Positions 1 through 9,166 are shown, counted from the stretch's first letter. The stretch: 64,000 nt of DNA from Chryseobacterium viscerum (GCF_002899945.2 NZ_PPEG02000001.1:62001-126000); one strand, 5' to 3'. Notes: generated from the sequence alone by a model not told the origin. Numbers and translations: made by a program.

Positions 1-917
<917 letters not shown>

Positions 918-1247
918 TTATTTTCTGGGAGAAGGAGATAATAGCCCCGCCAGAGCGCCTATTGATCCTGAGGAAATGGTTGCAAAGATTGTCACCAACT
1001 GAGCATCAGGAGATTTCCCTTGATTCCAGAAAGAAATAAGAATAAGTCCTGCTATAATGGCAATCACTGCCAACCCAAGCATCAGTACAATAATTCTATA
1101 GATCCAATAATCTGTGTCTTTCGGATTTTTTATCTCAACATTTTTAATAGCCTCTACAGGATTTGTTTTGAATTTCTCCTGAAGATCACTGTTGTTTTTT
1201 AAAGCAACTTCTAAATCTCCAATACTGTCGTTAATAAGAGTTTTCAT
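918..1247 (-). CDS. Small two-span membrane protein of unknown function
   Basis: I do not recognise a family. The 109 residues show a soluble, helical N-terminus (about 1-46), a strong membrane segment at about 49-73 and a second, Gly/Ser/Ala-rich segment at about 83-104, ending in the basic tail SPSPRK. The gene follows the histidine kinase gene by 110 bases but has its own promoter block (1267-1316). That block is nearly identical in layout to the one before the response regulator gene, so co-regulation is likely. The N-terminal KFKTNPVEAIKNV is vaguely like D-P-x-x-A-L leader helices, but this is weak. Possible roles are target gene, feedback partner or envelope-stress output of the neighbouring two-component system. 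Confidence 0.75.
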   Translation of the reverse strand: MKTLINDSIGDLEVALKNNSDLQEKFKTNPVEAIKNVEIKNPKDTDYWIYRIIVLMLGLAVIAIIAGLILISFWNQGKSPDAQLVTIFATISSGSIGALAGLLSPSPRK

Positions 1248-1266
1248 GGCTTTTGGTTTTATATAT

Positions 1267-1316
1267 CAAATTTCCATTAAAAAACCATACCTGTCAATTA
1301 CACAAAAGGGTAATAT
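1267..1316 (-). promoter_or_regulatory. Promoter and operator copy B (109-residue protein gene)
   Basis: Read on the minus strand: ATTACCC-TTTT-GTGTAAT (an 18-base near-palindrome), then TTG, 20 bases, then GAAATTTG (1267-1274), a near match to the TAnnTTTG -7 box. The ATG is 19 bases further on. Copy A at 4293-4342 shares ATATTAC-N6-GTGTAATTGA, the same 20-base spacer and the same GAAATTTG. Confidence 0.75.
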
Positions 1317-1357
1317 ATAAGAGTGACACTATCAAGCATTGCTGCCATTAAGTTGAT

Positions 1358-2146
1358 CTATAATGTGATTTTGAAGATCAAAGAAGTTCCTGAATTTTGG
1401 GATGAGATATTATATTCACCCGATAATTCAGTCATTCTCCTTTTCATATTTCTGAGACCGTTTCCTTTTGGCTGGTCATCTGGAATCCCCAATCCATTAT
1501 CTTCGATTTTCATATAAAAGTTATCTTTATCCTGAGAAAATGAAAGTTTCAAAGTGCTTGCCTGACTGTGCTTATACACATTATTGACCGCTTCTTTCAA
1601 ACAGAGAAAAAGATTGCGCCTCATTTCTGTGGAAATAGAAGTTTCAGTAATGATATCTTCACACTCCGAACGTAATACTATTTTTGTTTTTTTTAAAAAA
1701 TTTCCGGTATACAAGATTGCGTAATCGATAAAGCTACCCAATGTATCATTTCCGGAGTTTAGACTCCAAAGCATTTCTCTCATGGAGATATTCATTTCTT
1801 CTGAGGTTTTCAGAAGTTCATCAATGTCGTTTTGAAGATCATCATCTGATGCTTTTTGTTTTATAAATTCTGCCTGAAGTTTTAATGCAGAAATTCCTGC
1901 TCCGAGATCATCGTGCATATCGTGGGAAATGCGTTCCCGTTCCTTTTCCAGAATTTTTTGTTTTTCGAGTTCTTTCTGAAGAAGCTGATTTTGATGTTCG
2001 GCTTCTTTAAGCTGTTGCTGCTGAATATAAAAAAGCTGCCTTTTATTATACAAAACAACAATGAAAACAATGAAAATAACAAAAGTTATTAACAGAATGA
2101 CTGCTATAATATAAGCCAATCTTATTGTATCCGGCAATTGTTTCAT
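1358..2146 (-). CDS. Sensor histidine kinase, HisKA_3 (NarX/DesK) type, without extracellular sensor domain
   Basis: An autophosphorylating kinase of the NarL-partner family. The 262 residues show one membrane segment (about 10-32), a Gln/Glu-rich coiled coil (about 38-72), the dimerisation/phospho-acceptor motif RERISHDMHDDLGAG with His78 as probable acceptor, and an ATPase domain with N-box EAVNNVYKHS (about 186) and G-box DNGLGIPDD. There is almost no periplasmic or cytoplasmic sensor region, so the signal probably comes from another protein. The 210-residue membrane protein encoded 8 bases upstream is the obvious candidate. It is the last gene of the four-gene unit that starts with the response regulator. 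Confidence 0.92.
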   Translation of the reverse strand: MKQLPDTIRLAYIIAVILLITFVIFIVFIVVLYNKRQLFYIQQQQLKEAEHQNQLLQKELEKQKILEKERERISHDMHDDLGAGISALKLQAEFIKQKASDDDLQNDIDELLKTSEEMNISMREMLWSLNSGNDTLGSFIDYAILYTGNFLKKTKIVLRSECEDIITETSISTEMRRNLFLCLKEAVNNVYKHSQASTLKLSFSQDKDNFYMKIEDNGLGIPDDQPKGNGLRNMKRRMTELSGEYNISSQNSGTSLIFKITL

Positions 2147-2154
2147 ATTGTGTT

Positions 2155-2787
2155 TTATTTTCCGCTATTTTCAAATTTCCTTAGGGCAATATAGAATATT
2201 CCATACATAATGATGTTAACACAGTACTGTATAACTTTTAAAATTTGTAGAAAACCAGGATCATTCTCTTTAAGAAAAAACATTGGTATTGACCTAAAAA
2301 GAAAGAAGATACTCCAAAAAAGTAAGCCACAAGAAACCCAAAAATGGGGATCGTTAAAAATCTTTATTTCGTCAAAGTTTTTCAGCCTGAAATAGAACCA
2401 AACCAATGCATTGATGATAAAATAAAAACAAACTAATATTCCTAATGTATTTTCATAGTTTTCACTATAAAATTTCACAAACAGAACAATATAGGCAAGT
2501 ATGGCAATGAGGACATACAGAAAGAGTGTTTTGAATTTTTGAGGGAAAATTTTTGCATAATATCTGTTGAAAAAGATAATCAGAAAAATACTGTAATAAT
2601 TGAAGAGATAAGCAAAGTCGAATTCCTGAATATATATTTTATAATGTCCATAAAGCTCCAGACATAGAGACAGAAATAAATATACCGTAAAATAGTTTTG
2701 GCTGGAAAGACCTTTCTTCCCAGCTAAAACCATCGACTTTACAGTATCTATAAAGAGTATTGATATGTAGATAATCTGAATGAGCAT
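2155..2787 (-). CDS. Multi-span integral membrane protein, unknown (candidate sensor)
   Basis: A very hydrophobic 210-residue protein with about six to seven membrane segments, rich in Phe, Tyr and Ile, with short loops and no catalytic motif I can name. It begins with a hydrophobic stretch (MLIQIIYISILFIDTV) and ends with a short charged tail. It is 2 bases from the preceding gene and 8 from the following histidine kinase gene, so translation is probably coupled. Layout and size resemble seven-helix sensor modules that are normally fused to kinases. My inference is that it is the detached input domain of the kinase. Confidence 0.8.
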   Translation of the reverse strand: MLIQIIYISILFIDTVKSMVLAGKKGLSSQNYFTVYLFLSLCLELYGHYKIYIQEFDFAYLFNYYSIFLIIFFNRYYAKIFPQKFKTLFLYVLIAILAYIVLFVKFYSENYENTLGILVCFYFIINALVWFYFRLKNFDEIKIFNDPHFWVSCGLLFWSIFFLFRSIPMFFLKENDPGFLQILKVIQYCVNIIMYGIFYIALRKFENSGK

Positions 2788-2789
2788 TT

Positions 2790-3635
2790 CTATGGATAAA
2801 GTGAGCCCATATCGAAAAATACTTCTTTTCCGACAAGGTCATCCGGCAGGTATCTTCCGATTGGGGTAAGTCTTTTTTCATTTCCGTTATAGGCTGCAGC
2901 ATACGCCACATCATCGAAAGCATAATAAGGATTATCTCTGAAATACTCTCTGATGATGTCAAGCTCTATCACTTCACCAAGAGTAAACTGGACTTCTTTG
3001 TAAAGGCGACCATCTATATTTCTTTCATGCAATATCTTATTGATATCTGCCCAGGTATAGTATATTCCTTCTGCCTGCAGCAATGGAGCTCTGTAAGTAT
3101 TCATGTTAGTATAAAATTGTGATGACAGACAGTTATTATGCAAGATTCGTCTTTCTTCAGGGCTAATGAAGTCCATATCTGCTTCAAACTTATGTCCCAA
3201 ATTAAAGATAATATAATGTCCCATTGCGTTATCATTATGATCCAATGGTGTTGCAACAAAGTATAAAAATTCGTTTGCACCGGTAGAAACATTTGTACTG
3301 CCCGTGTACTTAATATAATCCTGCTGGCTAATGAATATAAACTCAAATTTAATCCCTTTTCCCTGAGGACTGAAGGTGTTGAATAATGTTTCAAAAGTAC
3401 TTATATCTACCAAATAGCTGTTCAGATACGGATTGACCAGTTTTGATGCAGCTCCAGAATTACTTAAAACACCTTTTTTCGCCTGAAACATAAACATGAT
3501 TCCGATATCATGATCCATATGTCCTGCTGCAACCAATGGATTAGTTCTTTCTTTTCTTAGCGAAACCAGATCCGCTAGTTTGTTTCCAATAGCCTCTGTC
3601 CCAAATTCGGGATTTTTTAACTCTAATGTCTCCAT
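2790..3635 (-). CDS. Conserved-looking soluble protein of unknown function in two-component operon
   Basis: I do not recognise this 281-residue protein. It has no signal peptide or membrane segment, is acidic to neutral, and looks like a folded cytoplasmic protein of mixed helix and strand (for example AGHMDHDIGIMFMFQAKKG near residue 38 and AMGHYIIFNLGHKFEADMDF near 138). Several His and Asp residues occur in short clusters, but no known catalytic signature is visible. The gene lies 6 bases after the response regulator gene and 2 bases before the membrane protein gene, within one operon. It could be an output effector or an adaptor between the membrane protein and the kinase. Confidence 0.8.
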   Translation of the reverse strand: METLELKNPEFGTEAIGNKLADLVSLRKERTNPLVAAGHMDHDIGIMFMFQAKKGVLSNSGAASKLVNPYLNSYLVDISTFETLFNTFSPQGKGIKFEFIFISQQDYIKYTGSTNVSTGANEFLYFVATPLDHNDNAMGHYIIFNLGHKFEADMDFISPEERRILHNNCLSSQFYTNMNTYRAPLLQAEGIYYTWADINKILHERNIDGRLYKEVQFTLGEVIELDIIREYFRDNPYYAFDDVAYAAAYNGNEKRLTPIGRYLPDDLVGKEVFFDMGSLYP

Positions 3636-3641
3636 AATTTC

Positions 3642-4274
3642 TTAGTTTTTAAAATTGTTAAACTTATTGATAGCCTCCACTTTATTGTTTACGTGGAGTT
3701 TTCTGTAGATATTGCCAACATGTTTTTTGACGGTATCGATACTGATACATTTCTGATCAGCGATTTCCTTATAGAGAAGCCCTTGCGAAAGAAGTTCCAG
3801 AATTTCTTTTTCCCGTTCCGTAAGTTCGTCGAAGCCTTTGATTTCCGGAAGTTTTTTTTCAAAATGTTTAAGAACTTTTCGGGCAATAGAAAAACTCATT
3901 GGAGCTCCACCGTGGTATACGTCCCGGATGGAAGAAAGAATCTTGTCCATGCTTTCTCCTTTCACCAAATACCCCATAGCACCGGCTTTTAAAGAATTGA
4001 AGATCTTTTCATCATCGTCAAAACTTGTACACATGATGAACTGTGTATTGGGCATTTCTTTTCGTAACTTTTCTATGATTTCGATTCCGAGCATATCTTG
4101 CAGCTGGATATCCATCATCACTACATCCGGAGAAAAGTCGGGTAGATTTTTCATAGCATCATTCCCGTCAAAGAACTGAGCGATTACTTTCATGTCCTCC
4201 TGGTAATTGATGACTTTCTTCAACGCATTGTTGTAGTTCTTTTCGTCTTCTACTATGGCGATGGAAATGCTCAT
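3642..4274 (-). CDS. Response regulator, NarL/LuxR type
   Basis: DNA-binding output of the two-component operon. The receiver domain spans residues 1-120, with acidic pocket VEDE (8-11) and phospho-acceptor Asp55 in VVMMDIQLQD. The LuxR-type helix-turn-helix is at about 145-190 (LTEREKEILELLSQG, then SIDTVKKHVGNIYRKL). I start at the ATG at 4274 (MSISIAIVEDE). The longer reading from 4295 begins with TTG and would put its start inside the GAAATTTG promoter box. The operator-to-ATG spacing from 4274 (45 bases) also matches that of copy B (46 bases). It is first in the operon and is probably autoregulated through the palindrome at 4323-4340. Confidence 0.93.
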   Translation of the reverse strand: MSISIAIVEDEKNYNNALKKVINYQEDMKVIAQFFDGNDAMKNLPDFSPDVVMMDIQLQDMLGIEIIEKLRKEMPNTQFIMCTSFDDDEKIFNSLKAGAMGYLVKGESMDKILSSIRDVYHGGAPMSFSIARKVLKHFEKKLPEIKGFDELTEREKEILELLSQGLLYKEIADQKCISIDTVKKHVGNIYRKLHVNNKVEAINKFNNFKN

Positions 4275-4292
4275 GACCTTTTTTGTTTGTAA

Positions 4293-4342
4293 CAAATTTC
4301 AACAGAAAATAAATGGGAATCAATTACACCTTTGTGTAATAT
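4293..4342 (-). promoter_or_regulatory. Promoter and operator copy A (response regulator operon)
   Basis: On the minus strand, the perfect palindrome ATTACAC-AAAG-GTGTAAT (4323-4340) overlaps the TTG of a -33 element. It is followed after 20 bases by GAAATTTG (4293-4300) and, 18 bases later, by the ATG at 4274. It is the twin of the block at 1267-1316. NarL-family regulators bind such inverted repeats as dimers, so the operon's own regulator is the likely ligand. Confidence 0.78.
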
Positions 4343-4602
4343 TGACATTTGAATTGATAGTTATGGTTCAGTCTTTTAGTTTTTACTAAATCTAATCAAT
4401 TTTTCGTTGCAAAAACAATATTAATTTAAATTAATACCAACATAACAAAAGAAATAGTGTGTAGAAATCAAATAAAGCTTTAGAAACGATACTCAACCCT
4501 CAATAATTATTTTATAGAAACAGACTCTCTACTATTATTTTATTTTCTTGATTAAAAAAAGAGAATTATACATGAATATCAATGGAAAATTCTCATATTG
4601 TC

Positions 4603-4619
4603 AGGCATGATTTTTGTAA
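4603..4619 (+). promoter_or_regulatory. Possible sigma-54 (-24/-12) promoter
   Basis: AGGCATGATTTTTGTA resembles the TGGCACG-N4-TTGCW consensus: GG and the -12 G are exactly 10 bases apart, but -12 C is T. It is about 45 bases before the ATG at 4663. No TAnnTTTG box is seen there. Confidence 0.35.
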
Positions 4620-4662
4620 AATTAAAATATAAAAATCATAGTAAATATCAAATAATATAATC

Positions 4663-5097
4663 ATGAAAAAAGGTCTTTTAGCACTAGGTGCTGTACTTGC
4701 CATAACTGTGGTCAGCTGTAAAAAAAGCGAAAGCGGAAACAAAAGCGTTATCAAAACAGACAGTTCAACAACTGTAGTTACGGACAACAATGGAAAAATA
4801 GATTCTGTAACACAAAGTTCTTCTACTGTGGATATCAATGGACAGAAAACTGAGAAAACAGATTTTGTTTATAAAGCTACAGATGGGACATTGGTAAAAG
4901 TTGTTTTCAAAAATGATCCGAAGGAAAGTACAGTAGCCATTACCAGCAATAAGAAAACATTTACATTACCTAAATCAGAAACCAAAGGTGATGAAACGAT
5001 TTACAAGAAAGATGATATGACCGCAAGGGTAAAAGGAGACAGCCTTCACCTTGAACAAGGTAATAATATTATTGAACTGAAAAGAACAAAAATTTAA
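4663..5097 (+). CDS. Small lipoprotein, unknown
   Basis: A 144-residue exported protein. The signal peptide MKKGLLALGAVLAITVVSC ends in a lipobox-type Cys19, so it is probably a membrane-anchored lipoprotein. The mature part is Ser/Thr/Lys-rich (about 20-60, low complexity), followed by a short beta-rich region of about 85 residues. No catalytic motif is visible and I do not recognise a family. It stands alone, with a shared terminator at 5103-5134 that also serves the convergent amidase gene. A sigma-54-like element lies upstream. Confidence 0.8.
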   Translation: MKKGLLALGAVLAITVVSCKKSESGNKSVIKTDSSTTVVTDNNGKIDSVTQSSSTVDINGQKTEKTDFVYKATDGTLVKVVFKNDPKESTVAITSNKKTFTLPKSETKGDETIYKKDDMTARVKGDSLHLEQGNNIIELKRTKI

Positions 5098-5102
5098 AAT
5101 AG

Positions 5103-5134
5103 AAATGTCCCTCAATAAGAGGGACATTTTATTT
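5103..5134. terminator. Bidirectional terminator between convergent genes
   Basis: The perfect 11-base stem AAATGTCCCTC/GAGGGACATTT (5103-5113, 5119-5129) has a 5-base loop and T/A-rich flanks on both sides. Confidence 0.9.
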
Positions 5135-5143
5135 ATATAAGTT

Positions 5144-5968
5144 TTAAACTTTCTTCACCAAATCACTGTTGATCCAACCATATATAGGTTCACCATCTTT
5201 TCCTGCTTCCATCAAAACATATACATAGAACCATCCCAGTTTACTTTTAATAAACTCGACCTGGGTATTTTTCTTAAGTTTAACCACTGTTTCAAATGCT
5301 GTTCCTGCACCAGTTCTTACATTAGCATATTCAGCACTTACCTCAAACATATCTGCAGTATCATCCTCTCTTCCCAATAGCTTCGCTCTGAAACTTTCCA
5401 TAGGAAATGCCGGACCCGGATCATTCTTTCTGAAAGGAGCAATATCATCATGCCCCAGAATATCTTTAATATTGTAGGTTTCCATCAACAGCTTACAAAC
5501 CTGGAAACAGGTTTCCAATTGTTTTTCTGTAAAGCTATGCCAATAAGAAGTAGAATTTTCATGTTTATGCTTCGCTGCCACTACCACATCTTTCGAATAT
5601 TCTTTTTCAAACCATGCATAAAACCGTTCATTTACTTTCGTAAGTCTTCCCGGATTTTCGAGCTCAATACCAATAGAAAAATCATTGAACCCTGAACGAT
5701 CGGCCCATCGGCTTCTCCCTGCATGCCAGGCTTTCTTATTAAATTCCACCATTTGGGTAATTCTGCCATCTCTATCGATAATAATATGAGCTGAAGCTTT
5801 TGCTGTAGGATCTTGAAACCAGTTTATCGAATTTTCAGCGCCGCGTCCTGCTGTGAAATGAATGATAATGTATTCCGGAATAATAATTCCCTCTTTATTG
5901 GGAGATTCTGTAAAGGTAATGCTCTCCCCGGAAATTGTTTTTCCTAACTTATCTTTTACGATGATCAT
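5144..5968 (-). CDS. N-acetylmuramoyl-L-alanine amidase (Amidase_2) with C-terminal SH3-like domain
   Basis: Cleaves the amide bond between muramic acid and the peptide stem of peptidoglycan. The N-terminal Amidase_2 fold (about residues 15-195) has zinc-ligand candidates in IIHFTAGRG, the GIELENPG strand and the GHDDIAPFRKNDPGPAF segment typical of AmpD and phage amidases. The C-terminus (about 208-274: YANVRTGAGTAFETV) is a bacterial SH3 domain, expected to bind the wall. The ATG at 5968 is preferred to the TTG two codons upstream. There is no signal peptide, so export is unexplained. It may act on recycled or phage-derived substrates, or leave the cell by lysis. It lies downstream of the ribosomal operon terminator and is probably transcribed on its own. 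Confidence 0.9.
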   Translation of the reverse strand: MIIVKDKLGKTISGESITFTESPNKEGIIIPEYIIIHFTAGRGAENSINWFQDPTAKASAHIIIDRDGRITQMVEFNKKAWHAGRSRWADRSGFNDFSIGIELENPGRLTKVNERFYAWFEKEYSKDVVVAAKHKHENSTSYWHSFTEKQLETCFQVCKLLMETYNIKDILGHDDIAPFRKNDPGPAFPMESFRAKLLGREDDTADMFEVSAEYANVRTGAGTAFETVVKLKKNTQVEFIKSKLGWFYVYVLMEAGKDGEPIYGWINSDLVKKV

Positions 5969-6035
5969 GATCAATGATTTTTTTAAACCCTCAAAGTTAT
6001 TCTAAATATATTAATTAAACATTAATGAAATAAAA

Positions 6036-6066
6036 AAAAACCATCCGTATTACGAATGGTTTTCAT
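6036..6066 (-). terminator. Terminator of the ribosomal protein superoperon
   Basis: On the minus strand, AAACCATTCG/ACGGATGGTTT forms a stem with one G-T pair and is followed by nine T. It lies 20-50 bases after the rplQ stop. Confidence 0.88.
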
Positions 6067-6084
6067 TATATATCTGAATGAATA

Positions 6085-6597
6085 TTATTCTTCAGTTTTT
6101 TCTTCAGCAGAATCAGCTTTAGCTTCTTCTACTTTCTCTTCTACTACAGGTGCATCAGCAACTACTGCTGTTTTAGCCGTTGTAGATCTTCTGCTTCTTC
6201 TCGTAGCTTTTTTCTCTTCAGCATTAGGGTTGTAAAGCTCGTTGAAATCTACCAATTCGATAAGAGCCATATCAGCAGCATCACCTGGTCTGAAACCTGT
6301 CTTAATGATTCTTGTATAACCACCGTTTCTTTCAGCGATTTTAGGAGCTACAGTTCTGAATAATTCAGCAACCGCAAATTTATTTTGAAGATAAGAGAAT
6401 ACTACTCTTCTGTTGTGTGTAGTATCTTCTTTTGCTTTTGTTAATAGAGGCTCAACATATACTCTTAAAGCTTTCGCTTTAGCTACAGTAGTGTTGATTC
6501 TTTTATGCTCAATTAGAGAACAAGCCATATTAGAAAGTAAAGCGCTTCTGTGAGAAGCTGTTCTTCCTAAGTGATTGAATTTTTTACCGTGTCTCAT
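6085..6597 (-). CDS. rplQ: 50S ribosomal protein L17
   Basis: Structural protein near the exit tunnel of the large subunit. The core (about residues 1-120: [17 protein letters not shown], then [17 protein letters not shown]) is standard. The C-terminal 45-50 residues are an Ala/Glu/Lys-rich acidic tail (AEEKTEE end), common in this phylum and absent from the roughly 127-residue E. coli protein. It is the last gene of the operon, 6 bases after rpoA, and is followed by a terminator. Confidence 0.97.
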   Translation of the reverse strand: MRHGKKFNHLGRTASHRSALLSNMACSLIEHKRINTTVAKAKALRVYVEPLLTKAKEDTTHNRRVVFSYLQNKFAVAELFRTVAPKIAERNGGYTRIIKTGFRPGDAADMALIELVDFNELYNPNAEEKKATRRSRRSTTAKTAVVADAPVVEEKVEEAKADSAEEKTEE

Positions 6598-6603
6598 TAT
6601 TAA

Positions 6604-7599
6604 TTATTTATCAGCGTCTAACTTATATTTTGCAACGTCGAAACCGAAGTTAAGACCTTTTGAATGCACTAATTCTTCTAGTTCTGTCAAAGATTTTTTA
6701 CCAAAATTTCTGAATTTCATCAAATCAGACTTACTGTAAGAAACCAATTCTCCAAGAGTTTCTACTTCAGCTGCTTTAAGACAGTTAAGGGCTCTTACTG
6801 AAAGATCCATATCTGCTAATTTAGACTTAAGTAGTTGTCTTGTATGAAGAGTTTCCTCATCATATTGGATAGATGCTTTTACAGCTTCAGTTTCAAGCGT
6901 GATTCTCTCATCAGAGAACAACATGAAGTGATAAATTAATATCTTAGAAGCTTCTGTTAAAGCATTCTGAGGGCTAATAGACCCGTCAGTTTCTATATCT
7001 AATACAAGTTTTTCGTAGTCTGTTTTTTGCTCTACACGATAATTTTCAATGCTATATTGTACTTTCTTGATCGGCGTAAAAATAGAGTCGATAGCAATAG
7101 TTCCTACAGGAGCATTGTTTGACTTATTTTGTTCAGAAGGCACATACCCTCTACCTTTTTCAATATTGAAAGTAATTTCGAAAGTTACATCACTGTTTAG
7201 GTTACAAATCACTAAATCTGGGTTTAGAACCTCAAATCCATTGATAGATTTCCCTAAATCACCAGCAGTAATAACCGTCTGACCTGAAACTTTAGCAACA
7301 ACCTGCTCGTTAGCCTGGCCTTCTGCTGAAGCTTTTAATCTTACCTGCTTAAGGTTAAGAATAATTTCGGTAACGTCTTCGATTACTCCTGGAATAGTTG
7401 AAAATTCGTGCTCTACACCTTCTATTTTGATAGATGAAATAGCGTATCCTTCCAGAGAAGAAAGCAACACTCTTCTCAAAGCATTACCGATTGTAAGCCC
7501 GAAACCTGGTTCTAAAGGTCTAAATTCGAATTGACCTTTAAATTCATCAGAGTTAAGTAAAATTACTTTATCGGGTTTTATGAATTGTAAAATTGCCAT
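6604..7599 (-). CDS. rpoA: DNA-directed RNA polymerase subunit alpha
   Basis: Assembly platform of RNA polymerase. The 331 residues contain the N-terminal dimerisation domain (about 1-235, with [17 protein letters not shown]) and the C-terminal DNA- and activator-binding domain (about 250-320, with [20 protein letters not shown] and the [13 protein letters not shown] helix-hairpin). It sits in the usual alpha-operon place between rpsD and rplQ, so polymerase supply is tied to ribosome synthesis. Confidence 0.98.
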   Translation of the reverse strand: MAILQFIKPDKVILLNSDEFKGQFEFRPLEPGFGLTIGNALRRVLLSSLEGYAISSIKIEGVEHEFSTIPGVIEDVTEIILNLKQVRLKASAEGQANEQVVAKVSGQTVITAGDLGKSINGFEVLNPDLVICNLNSDVTFEITFNIEKGRGYVPSEQNKSNNAPVGTIAIDSIFTPIKKVQYSIENYRVEQKTDYEKLVLDIETDGSISPQNALTEASKILIYHFMLFSDERITLETEAVKASIQYDEETLHTRQLLKSKLADMDLSVRALNCLKAAEVETLGELVSYSKSDLMKFRNFGKKSLTELEELVHSKGLNFGFDVAKYKLDADK

Positions 7600-7632
7600 A
7601 TTATTGGGTTGAGCAAAAATTTGATTAAAAAA

Positions 7633-8241
7633 TTATTTAGAGTAAAGTTCGACGATAAGGTTTTCCTTAATGTCCTCCGGAATCTGGATTCTTTCAGGAG
7701 CAGAAATGAAAGTACCTTCTTTCTTCTCATCGTTGAATTGTAACCACTCATAGTTTGACTTAGAAGCCAATGAATTGGTAACAACTTCAAGAGACTTAGA
7801 CTTTTCTCTTACAGTGATTACATCACCAGCTTTTACCAAGTAAGAAGGGATATTAAGAATTTCTCCGTTCACAGTAATGTGTCTGTGAGAAACCAATTGT
7901 CTAGCTCCAGATCTAGTTTTTGCAAACCCTAATCTGTATACTACGTTATCCAATCTTGATTCACAAAGCTGTAAAAGTACTTCACCTGTTACACCTTTGC
8001 TTCTGTGTGCTTTTTCAAATAAATTAGCAAACTGTCTTTCTAAAATACCGTAAGTATATTTAGCTTTTTGTTTTTCAGCTAACTGAACTGCATATTCTGA
8101 TTTTTTAGCACCTCTTCTTTTGTTAGGACCGTGTTGTCCTGGCGGTTGGTTCTTTCTTTTTTCGAAGTTCTTATCATCTCCGTAGATTGCAGCACCAAAC
8201 TTTCTAGCAATCTTAGTTTTAGGTCCAATATATCTTGCCAT
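7633..8241 (-). CDS. rpsD: 30S ribosomal protein S4
   Basis: Primary 16S-binding assembly protein of 202 residues. The S4 RNA-binding domain is at about 93-155 ([33 protein letters not shown]). The N-terminus has no zinc-binding cysteines, so this is the zinc-free form. It precedes rpoA by 33 bases. In other bacteria S4 represses the alpha operon, but I see no pseudoknot that I can define with confidence. Confidence 0.98.
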   Translation of the reverse strand: MARYIGPKTKIARKFGAAIYGDDKNFEKRKNQPPGQHGPNKRRGAKKSEYAVQLAEKQKAKYTYGILERQFANLFEKAHRSKGVTGEVLLQLCESRLDNVVYRLGFAKTRSGARQLVSHRHITVNGEILNIPSYLVKAGDVITVREKSKSLEVVTNSLASKSNYEWLQFNDEKKEGTFISAPERIQIPEDIKENLIVELYSK

Positions 8242-8260
8242 AATGGGTAAATTCTAAAAA

Positions 8261-8650
8261 TTAAACTCTTCTTCTTTTTGGTGGTCTACATCCATTGTGT
8301 GGCATTGGAGTCACATCAACGATTTCACTCACTTCAATTCCTGAATTGTGAATCGTTCTGATTGCAGATTCTCTACCTGCACCAGGACCTTTAACGTATA
8401 CCTTTACTCTTCTTAATCCAGCTTCGTGAGCAACATTAGAGCAATTTTCAGCTGCCATTTGAGCAGCAAATGGAGTATTCTTTTTAGAACCTCTGAAACC
8501 CATTTTACCGGCAGATGCCCAAGAGATAACTTCTCCGCTTTTATTTGTTAAAGAAATGATGATGTTATTGAAAGAAGCTTGAATATGTGCTTCACCAATA
8601 GCTTCAACTTTTACTTTTCTTTTTTTAACTACTTTACTTTGTTTTGCCAT
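8261..8650 (-). CDS. rpsK: 30S ribosomal protein S11
   Basis: Platform protein contacting the mRNA exit region and helix 45. Its 129 residues include the family signatures [18 protein letters not shown] and the basic C-terminus [16 protein letters not shown]. It is 12 bases after rpsM, in the alpha operon order rpsM-rpsK-rpsD-rpoA-rplQ. Confidence 0.98.
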   Translation of the reverse strand: MAKQSKVVKKRKVKVEAIGEAHIQASFNNIIISLTNKSGEVISWASAGKMGFRGSKKNTPFAAQMAAENCSNVAHEAGLRRVKVYVKGPGAGRESAIRTIHNSGIEVSEIVDVTPMPHNGCRPPKRRRV

Positions 8651-8662
8651 AATTCCTAACGA

Positions 8663-9040
8663 TTATTTACTTGCCTTTTTCTTGTTAGCAACTGTTTTTC
8701 TCTTTCCTTTACGGGTTCTAGAGTTGTTTTTCGTTCTCTGGCCTCTTAAAGGTAATCCTAGTCTGTGACGTATTCCTCGTTGGCATCCTATGTCCATCAA
8801 TCTCTTGATGTTCAATTGCACTTCAGATCTCAATTCTCCTTCTACTTTAACGTTTTCGGAGATATATGTTCTGATTGCAGCCAATTCATCGTCATTCCAT
8901 TCGTTGACTTTCTTGTCTTCGCTGATACCGGCAGCTTTAAGGATTTCAGAAGAAGTACTTCTTCCTACTCCATAGATGTAAGTTAAACCGATAACACCTC
9001 TTTTGTTTTTTGGTAAATCAATACCTGCAATTCTCGCCAT
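8663..9040 (-). CDS. rpsM: 30S ribosomal protein S13
   Basis: Head protein that contacts the large subunit and the P-site tRNA. The 125 residues begin [22 protein letters not shown] and carry the H2TH-type motif and the basic tail [19 protein letters not shown]. It follows rpmJ by 9 bases and has the normal length. Confidence 0.98.
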   Translation of the reverse strand: MARIAGIDLPKNKRGVIGLTYIYGVGRSTSSEILKAAGISEDKKVNEWNDDELAAIRTYISENVKVEGELRSEVQLNIKRLMDIGCQRGIRHRLGLPLRGQRTKNNSRTRKGKRKTVANKKKASK

Positions 9041-9049
9041 AATTTAATG

Positions 9050-9166
9050 TTAACCTTGTCTTTGTTTAAATTTTGGGTTCTTCTTGTTGATTACGAATAG
9101 CACACCTTTTCTGCGTACAATTTTGCAATCAGCGCTTCTTTTTTTAATTGATGCTCTTACTTTCAT
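9050..9166 (-). CDS. rpmJ: 50S ribosomal protein L36, zinc-free form
   Basis: A 38-residue protein reading [17 protein letters not shown], then a basic middle, then [13 protein letters not shown]36 classically binds zinc through three Cys and one His; only one Cys remains here, so it is the C-minus version. The ATG at 9166 is fixed by the conserved first residues. The stop overlaps the spacer 9 bases before rpsM. The 12-base hairpin at 9193-9220 lies between it and infA. Confidence 0.95.
   Translation of the reverse strand: MKVRASIKKRSADCKIVRRKGVLFVINKKNPKFKQRQG

Larger units (their letters stand above)
4275..4662. other. Intergenic region between divergent genes, 388 bases
   Basis: No gene. 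It holds promoter/operator copy A for the minus-strand operon at its left end. To the right are a 7-base inverted repeat (GAGAATT 4561-4567, AATTCTC 4588-4594), a sigma-54-like element (about 4603-4619) and a 9-base inverted repeat ATGATTTTT/AAAAATCAT (4607-4615, 4631-4639) just before the plus-strand lipoprotein gene. Confidence 0.7.

Noticed and set aside
1020..1202. Plus-strand frame opposite the 109-residue protein gene
   Set aside because: No promoter or family likeness; antisense shadow.
4275..4295. Longer start of the response regulator (TTG at 4295)
   Set aside because: This would begin in the promoter -7 box; the ATG at 4274 matches the family N-terminus and the operator spacing.
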